A stretch of 64,000 bases of DNA from Scalesia atractyloides. Lineage: Eukaryota > Streptophyta > Magnoliopsida > Asterales > Asteraceae. Positions 57,695 to 64,000 of the stretch are shown piece after piece (the stretch's first letter is position 1; every line of letters starts with the position of its first letter). The stretch spans positions 81,941,978-82,005,977 of the forward strand of contig CAMTDV010000003.1 of NCBI GenBank assembly GCA_947069175.1, read 5' to 3'. The notes under the pieces are model-generated. The model was not told the origin of the DNA, did not search any database, and worked only from the letters and a program-made list of their open reading frames with translations. The position numbers and the translations under genes are program-made.

Positions 57695-60135
57695 ATCATG
57701 AAGAATCTTCTGGTTATTCATTAAGTTTCACATCATCATTGGTCTAATGAGTCACGCTAACATATAATTATGATCCATAAACTTGTAAGACCCTATCTTA
57801 AAATATTTAAATTTCTAATAAAAATTTCACATTTAAATATATAACTCCGAATATTCGTCACTACCTATTTTCGAATTTATTAAAAACTTCATAAACATTA
57901 AACATTTAAACATATTATCACTGATTGGATTTGTAACAACAAAACCAAGTGCGGAAGCTTGAGCTTTGATCGTGTTCGGTTCTTCATTGATCTTGATCGT
58001 CATCCAAAGGTGTTCGCGATTACCTTAAACTGGAAATTTGCAAAATATTAGTATTATAGCAAATAACCAAAAAGCACAACATAACCGACTTGTCAAACTA
58101 GTCAAAACAGAAAATTTAAATTCTGATGTGGCGTCGGCGACGACAGTATGCCGCGTCGGCGACACCTTATCATTTATTGCGTCGGAGCTTTACCGCGTAG
58201 GCAGTAACTTAGGACGTCAGATCAAGATGCTTCGTCAGCAACGACCAAACATGGCGTCGGTGACGTCATCTTCTGCAGCAGTTTTCTTGCTGTGTTATTT
58301 AACTTGTCTGTTCGACCCGTTTCAAGTCCCGTACATTTAAACACGACCCGGGACTTATGGAGACGTATCCGTATAACACTAGTTTATATTTTCGATCAGT
58401 AGTTATCTACCATAAGCTACGGCTGGCCACCGTAGCTTAAAGTGGTGTACTGCAAGTATTTCCGTCTTGCCGTAATTATTACGAAAACTTCCGTAACTTA
58501 TTCAATTTTCATTCGTTTTCCATGAAACTTATTTCTAAATGTCCGTTAAGAGATTTAAGCACTTATGTTTAAATCTCACTTCTTCTTACCTTACTTCTCA
58601 TTTCCATACTAAGACATCTATTTAATTTCCATCACAAATATATTTGTGGTGATTGGTTATAGAAAATGATATATTTCAAAATTCTACCATTCGGTTTGAT
58701 AATTTACAAATAGACCCGTTATGAGGTATTAAGCCAAAACGACTTATGCCATTAATATTACACTACCGCAAGGGTGTACTTTCTTATAAAACTCATTTTT
58801 AAAACTACCCTCTAGGGTCGTTTGGTCGATTTATCATTCAAGGGCGTTTTGGTCAAATTTTAGTCCTTTTTACGACGAAAGACAATTCGACGCATATTTT
58901 GACCAAACAAGCATCTTTAAACCATGTTCTATTATAATTTCACTATGTTCCTAAGAACGTAATGTCTAGAATTTAAATTATTAGATATATCTCTCTTTAG
59001 GTAATCCATTGTTATCCAAGTCTTGTTTAACTCTCATCGGACCTTAAGTCCTTGTTGAGAGTTTGACCCGTTACACGTACCTGGCTCTGGTCATAGCATT
59101 GACCCATTTTAATACCTTGCTCTATTAGTTGCTATTTAATAGTGATGCAAGTCATACTCCATTCTTCCTATGAGCACAAAACTCAACAAGCGACCATTAG
59201 TCATCATTGCCAAATGGTGACAATATCACCGTTTGACCCGTTTGGTCAAAATGACCATTTATCATTATGAGATGGCATTATTTGCCATCTCACCGATTTA
59301 GCCCATTTTGTTTTACACTGTGTGATCATATTACTTAAAAATCGTTTCTTAATTCGCTTGACCCATTATGACTTACGCCATATGATGTCTTTTTCAAAAC
59401 TCCTTATTTATTTGTCGTCACATGAGTAATTTACTGTTTTATCCTTTTACCATCAATCATGGTTTCTTACCATACTCACTTGTTCCGACCTGAATCACTT
59501 TGCATCGGAACATCATATTTCAAATGCTAATCTACCTTATACTTAACCAATACTAAAGTATGTTTTCTAAAAAACGTAAGCTTTACTTACCTTGAAATCC
59601 GATTATGTTCCCTGCATATTCGATCCGTTTGACCCGCTTCTCTCCAAGCTTCCACCTAGCTTGTCAAGCGTCAAACTACCTTTTATCATTTCGCAAGATG
59701 GTTAGATTAGTTATTGTTTATCAAGACTATCCCACCTTTCGGACTTTATATCAAAATTACCATTTGATCCTATTATAGGTCACTTTTACTTTTAAAAGTC
59801 AACTGCCTATTAACATTTGCAAATGCACAATTAAGTTTAACAACTCATTTAAGCAATTCGTCCAATACCCGATAGTCATTATTTTTAGGCTACCATTTTA
59901 ACTACTTTTCTCAACCAAGTTAATAAAATCGTTAACATCGGATTAACATAGTCTCAATCATTATCTGTTAATCTATCAATATTATATAAGAACTTGGGAT
60001 TGTTTCATCATTATAAAACAATCCCATTGCACCACAAATATGGGATTTACCTAAACATTAAGCTTATTCGAATACTTTAAACATCCATAAACCATGATGA
60101 TTTCAAACTTCATTTAACATGAATACAACATCTAT
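57695..60135. other. LTR-like retrotransposon remnant, no gene
   Basis: TGTAAGACCC at 57784 looks like an LTR start. Downstream, phrases such as GACCCGTTTGGTCAAAATGA (59235) and GGGCGTTTTGGTCAAA (58843) resemble the long LTRs elsewhere in this window. A CG-rich block with GCGTCGGCGAC repeats lies at 58128-58200. No end or target duplication could be confirmed. The 100-residue frame at 58038-58340 has no recognised domain. Confidence 0.4.
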
Positions 60136-60367
60136 TGTAACGCCCAAAAAACACAATTTTTAATTGACTAGTATGTTTCTTTGTGTAATGGCATAGAATA
60201 AAATAATCAAGCTATTTAACTTAGTTAAATAGTTAGTTAATTAACAAGAGAATGAAAATTAGTGTTATTGGTGACATAAGAATAACTAGAAAGTACAGTA
60301 TGTGTGTCTGTGTATTGAATATTGTATAGATTAGATACGAACACACGACCCAAGTGCGAACACGAAC

Positions 60368-60448
60368 TGACTCGTATGAGTGACAAGTCACTCATACGAG
60401 TGACACTGTCATTCTTACAAGTGATAAACATCTCACTCGCACGAACTG
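60368..60448. repeat. Palindrome array 1 (ACTCGTATGAGT type)
   Basis: Four worn units with CACTCRTACGAGTGA-like cores separated by AAGT, CTGTC and AAACATCT words, in the same order as array 2. Confidence 0.8.
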
Positions 60449-61099
60449 CTCACGCCTATATATATGTGTGTTGCGTGTTCACTATTTGGAAGTTTTGGAC
60501 GCTCCCCAAGGGGAAACACTGGCGGATTCTCCCCAGGAATTTCCGCCAGCCAGACAAGATGTATATTACCGAAGCTTCCCCTGACTCTGTTTCTACTCCC
60601 TCTTTATAACATTCTACCGAATCGGTACTATCTTATGCCCAAACTTCCATCTGGAACCACCGTCACCGGAACTCACAAAAGTGGTATGTACGCCAAGTGT
60701 ATGATAAAATTTCTAAGTGAAGTTAGGATGTGAAATTGAATGAAATGGCTTGACATATATGAATAAAATATGTTAATGATGTAATTAGTAGTAAACTAAC
60801 TTGAAGAATGTGCTATAAATGGAACTCATATAAGAATTCGGGTTGAATATATGTTTTGGGTAAGATCATGCATTAGGAGCTTGTACCATGTGCTTGGATA
60901 GTGTGATGTTCATCTTGTATTTGATTGATTGTTAGTTGAAATCAAGAAGTGAAAGTGTACTATGTCCATAGCATACGGACTCACTAGTGACGAATGATGA
61001 TGTGATTATATTAAAGTGACTATCTTTGTATGTGGTTGTCAAATGTTGAATTATGAAAGTATTAGCATGTGTATAAATGAATTATGTGTACGTTATATG

Positions 61100-61232
61100 A
61101 GTGACTCGTACGAGTGACAAGTGCCTTGTACGAGTGACAATGTCATTCGTACGAGTGATAAACATCTCACTCGTACGAGTGATTAACATCTCACTCGTAC
61201 GAGTGATAAACCTCTCACTCGTATGAGTGATA
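61100..61232. repeat. Palindrome array 2 (ACTCGTACGAGT)
   Basis: Six units; perfect 12-bp palindromes at 61104, 61169 and 61193, near-perfect ones at about 61126, 61145 and 61217. The last four are spaced exactly 24 bp. Confidence 0.88.
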
Positions 61233-61260
61233 AATGAGCTGCGAGAACGTGAAATAAGGT

Positions 61261-62893
61261 GGTCATTAGTACATGTCAATATATGCGATAGTTGACTAAT
61301 GCTAGGCAAGAAATATATGAAGGGAAAGTAATGAATGTTAGTATATATGATTATATATATGCTAACCATGATATGATTGTGGTGACATGAACAAAAGAGG
61401 GTTAAAAACCCATAATTGCGTTTTGTTTCCTCTTTTTCGATCCAATCACATCCCGGCTCGGTTCTAATCACCATTTTAGCTCGTTTTCCCATCCTTCCAA
61501 CCGTTTTTACGAACCAAGACCTGCACAACGCATTTGGATTAAAAGTAGATAAATTCTTGACAAACCCAAACGAAAACATGCTAAAACTATACAAACTTTA
61601 CATGATAAATGGATGTATTATTCAATACATCAAATATCCACACACTTGCTCTTTTTTCGCCCTCGAAAAAGAATTGTGCATAAACGGAATCATAACCAAA
61701 CAATTACTCGATTTCAAAAATCAAGGTTATTTTCATTAGGGAATAAGATTTATGTTAACCGCGATTGCAAGTATTGGATCCACTTAAACTCAAAATTCAG
61801 TTGAAACCTCTTATCATGTGAATTTAGTTTAAGTGCGGTCAATCTACCTAGGGTCTCACACTAGAGTCCACAGTACCCCTAATCCCACCTCAAGCTCATG
61901 GAACAAAAGGAACGAATTATTTATACCAAAATATATAAAGAATTTAAAACCAAGCAATTTTCTCTTTTTTTCATTTGAGCATTTGATTTCTTTTTGCATA
62001 TCTAACCTAGAGGTTGTCTTAACCAGAGTCACCATCTCCGAGAGCGACAACGTGGGCTTCGATACTTAAAATTTCAACTAATCCTAGAGGGATTCTCGAT
62101 CAGAGTCACAATCTCCAAGGGAGATTCCATAGGCCTCGTCTACTTTTCAATCAAGCTCATTTTTTTCTATTTTTTTTTATTTTTACATGATTAAAAATTC
62201 TAAAGATTTTAGCTTATAACGGCATTCCTTATACTATTTTTGGCGGTTTCAGTTTCCCATTTTTCCTAGATGAGTACCCACTAGCAGACCGACAATTAAG
62301 GTATATTAATCTCAAAGAATATAAGAACCGAATCAAGCCTACTCACATATCCCAAGTTAGACACAAACTCACCCTTTTTATTCTCATATTAATATTATTT
62401 GAAATTGAATAAAATTTAATTTTTCTATCTTTTTCCGTTTAAGTTCATGCAAACTTCTTTTTCAAAAGACATTTTTGGATTTTTTTAAATAAAAATAAAT
62501 ATACTACACTACTCTACTATCTCATCCCCACACTTAAATTTTTGCATTGTCCCCAATGCAAGGATGAGACAACCTACTTCTCAAAATAAAGCAAAACAGA
62601 ATGAAGAAAGAAAAACACAATACAAAAGTGAAGTGACTTAGCTGGTAGTGTAAGACTGTCAATGTGCCAGTCAATCCACTCATGCTCTCCAATCCGAAAG
62701 CACTCAACGTACCACTCTCAAAGCTCTCATGTGAACGGAAACAACATACAACATCGACCTATCACCATGCACTTACAAAACATAATATGATAACGCAAAT
62801 AAATAAATTGTTTTGAAGATTGTCCACCAGAATACCCAAACCACCCATCACCCCCACAAAGTAAATTGTTTAAAATTACAGACCATTAAGACA
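61261..62893. other. Non-coding flank of an Athila-like element
   Basis: No convincing gene. A pair of direct repeats with CAGAGTCACCATCTCCGAG / CAGAGTCACAATCTCCAAG (62023 and 62103) and the stretch CCCCACACTTAAATTTTTGC (62527) are features I associate with the region beside Athila-type ORFs. The 107-residue frame at 61416-61739 has no recognised domain. Confidence 0.4.
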
Positions 62894-64000
62894 TTAAAAC
62901 AGCAGAACAGAAAAATAAAGATAAAGCTCCACTGTTGCTTCAATCGTCCTCCTACGACTCTTCTGACGCCTCGAATACCTGATACGGTTGAACGTCCTCC
63001 ATACCAGCAAACTGACTTGACCCGGCTGACCACTTGGATGCTGAAAGAAGGATGGAATCCCCATGTTCAAATTCTGCATCATATACCTCATCCCATCTTC
63101 TAGCCTCCGCTGGCTAGCCTCATGCATGCACCTACTCTCCATCATGGTCTGGCAAACTCCACCAAATTGCTGGTCAACATAGCCACGCAGGTCCCCAAAC
63201 CCCGTCTTCATCCTGTCACACAGAGAATCTAAAGTCAGTGGGTCTGGGCGAGGCTCACGAAGAGGATATTGTCGTCTTGGCAGCTCCTGACGCGTGACCG
63301 GCCCTGATATTGAATGGGGACGCCAGCCTGCATAGATGATGCAGCTTCAGATCCTGGAGGCGGTTGCACCTGAGGTCCCTGGTGGACTGGCTCCCAGCTA
63401 ACAGGCTCTTGGGTCGTCAGAATCCCGGCAGCTTGGAGGTCTCTAATACTTATGACACAGGGGGCGGGGCCTTCTCTCAATCTATCTTGGGGATATCTGT
63501 CGAATACCCCTAAACTCTCGGCTAAGCACGTAATCAAGGGCCCACAATACACCCTTACCCCGGGGCCTCCCCTCCATAGCCGCTTCATCGACCATGCAAA
63601 TATCGTAGCAAGGTTTGCCGGCCGTCCTTACACCATACACATCAGATAGAACAAACTTACCTGATTTACCTTATTGTCCCCCTGCCCTCTTCCAACCAGT
63701 GTAGCAGCAAGAATCTTGAATATGGAGCAGAAGAGATTGTACCCTAAAACCTGGCTAGCTCATCCGTCTGAACACTATGTGGGTGCCTCCTTTTGAAGAC
63801 CCCCTGAAGACTAGTGGTGAAGTCCAGTGCCTGAACCTCCTCTAACGAGTATATCTGCGAGGCCACCGCAAACTGTCTAGCACCATAGTCCAACACCCTT
63901 CGGAACTTGCCTCCCCAAGGCGAACAAGACAGCATCACTCTCATTAAATTTACCCTGCTGGTATTCGAACGTAGAGTGATACTCGTAAGTGATCTCTTTG
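62894..64000 (-). pseudogene. Athila-type ORF (putative plant transposon protein domain), broken
   Basis: Minus-strand pieces: 63744-63944 (FRRVLDYGARQFAVASQIYS), then about 63590-63720 in another frame (FKILAATLVGRGQGDNKVN, LFYLMCMV, stop), 63235-63588 (GVRVYCGPLITCLAESLGVF) and 62894-63211 (coiled-coil-like, ESRCMHEASQRRLEDGMRYM). The order and wording resemble the large non-pol ORF of plant Athila elements that databases call a putative plant transposon protein. Frameshifts and a stop break it. It continues off the right edge. Confidence 0.5.

Larger units (their letters stand above)
60136..61260. other. LTR-like segment with TATA box and palindrome arrays
   Basis: TGTAACGCCC at 60136 is a typical plant LTR start; TATATATA at about 60456 could be the promoter. 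No matching end was found. Two arrays of an ACTCGTACGAGT-type palindrome lie in it. Confidence 0.4.

Noticed and set aside
57784..59172. LTR ending at 59172 with AAACT target duplication
   Set aside because: AAACT does flank 57784 and 59172, but the ends are not inverted repeats of each other and a 5-bp match is likely by chance over this distance.
61082..61594. 170-residue minus-strand ORF with repeated TRTSEM units
   Set aside because: The repeated residues are the translation of the ACTCGTACGAGT array; the rest has no recognisable domain.

Overview
The window is plant nuclear DNA dominated by transposable elements. It contains plant-type Ty3/gypsy and Ty1/copia retrotransposons, MULE and MITE foldback elements, tRNA-derived SINE-like pieces and one intron-rich gene-like locus with canonical GT-AG splice sites. 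LTR starts of the TGTCACACCC type, initiator-tRNA-Met primer sites and the style of the leader ORF resemble elements I know from Asteraceae (daisy family). That assignment is an inference; nothing in the window fixes the species.

Layout. (1) 1-16740 is the 5' part of an old minus-strand Ty3/gypsy element (element A) whose 3' end lies left of the window. From right to left it has a ~3.4 kb 5' LTR, a tRNA-Met primer site, an extra leader ORF, a minisatellite, then gag, protease, reverse transcriptase, RNase H and integrase, all broken. Two further LTRs of the same family sit in it as solo LTRs: one in the RT/RNase H junction (1540-4944, target duplication GATCC) and one in the last bases of the host LTR (9979-13405, CTGTC/CTATC). 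(2) 16741-21260 holds degraded Athila-like gag, primer site and LTR sequence. (3) 23139-34872 is a nine-exon ABCG half-transporter gene of the ABCG12/15 group. It is almost complete in layout but is a pseudogene: reading-frame breaks before and inside Walker A, and a stop just after the H-loop histidine. Its introns hold a hairpin MITE, MULE-like foldbacks, a SINE with a 16-bp target duplication, a PIF/Harbinger-like MITE and a copia-like solo LTR. (4) 34873-39963 holds a MULE with 9-bp target duplications and a badly decayed minus-strand Ty1/copia element. (5) 39964-57689 is one Tekay-like chromovirus (target duplication TAATT). Its gag is split by an 8.0 kb insertion of the same family (target duplication ATAGC), which is itself a 4.76-kb near-identical tandem duplication. 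(6) 57690-64000 has LTR-like remnants, arrays of a 12-bp palindrome, and a degraded Athila-type ORF running off the right end.

No gene here looks intact and there is no operon-like or defence-like system. The most interesting signals are structural: a ~157-bp periodic array inside the 3.4-kb LTRs, tRNA-like modules inside the Tekay-like LTRs, the tandem duplication that shares an internal deletion junction, and the dense nesting with readable target duplications. Exon borders come from splice-site and homology reading by eye. LTR borders with a target duplication are firm; other repeat borders are approximate.
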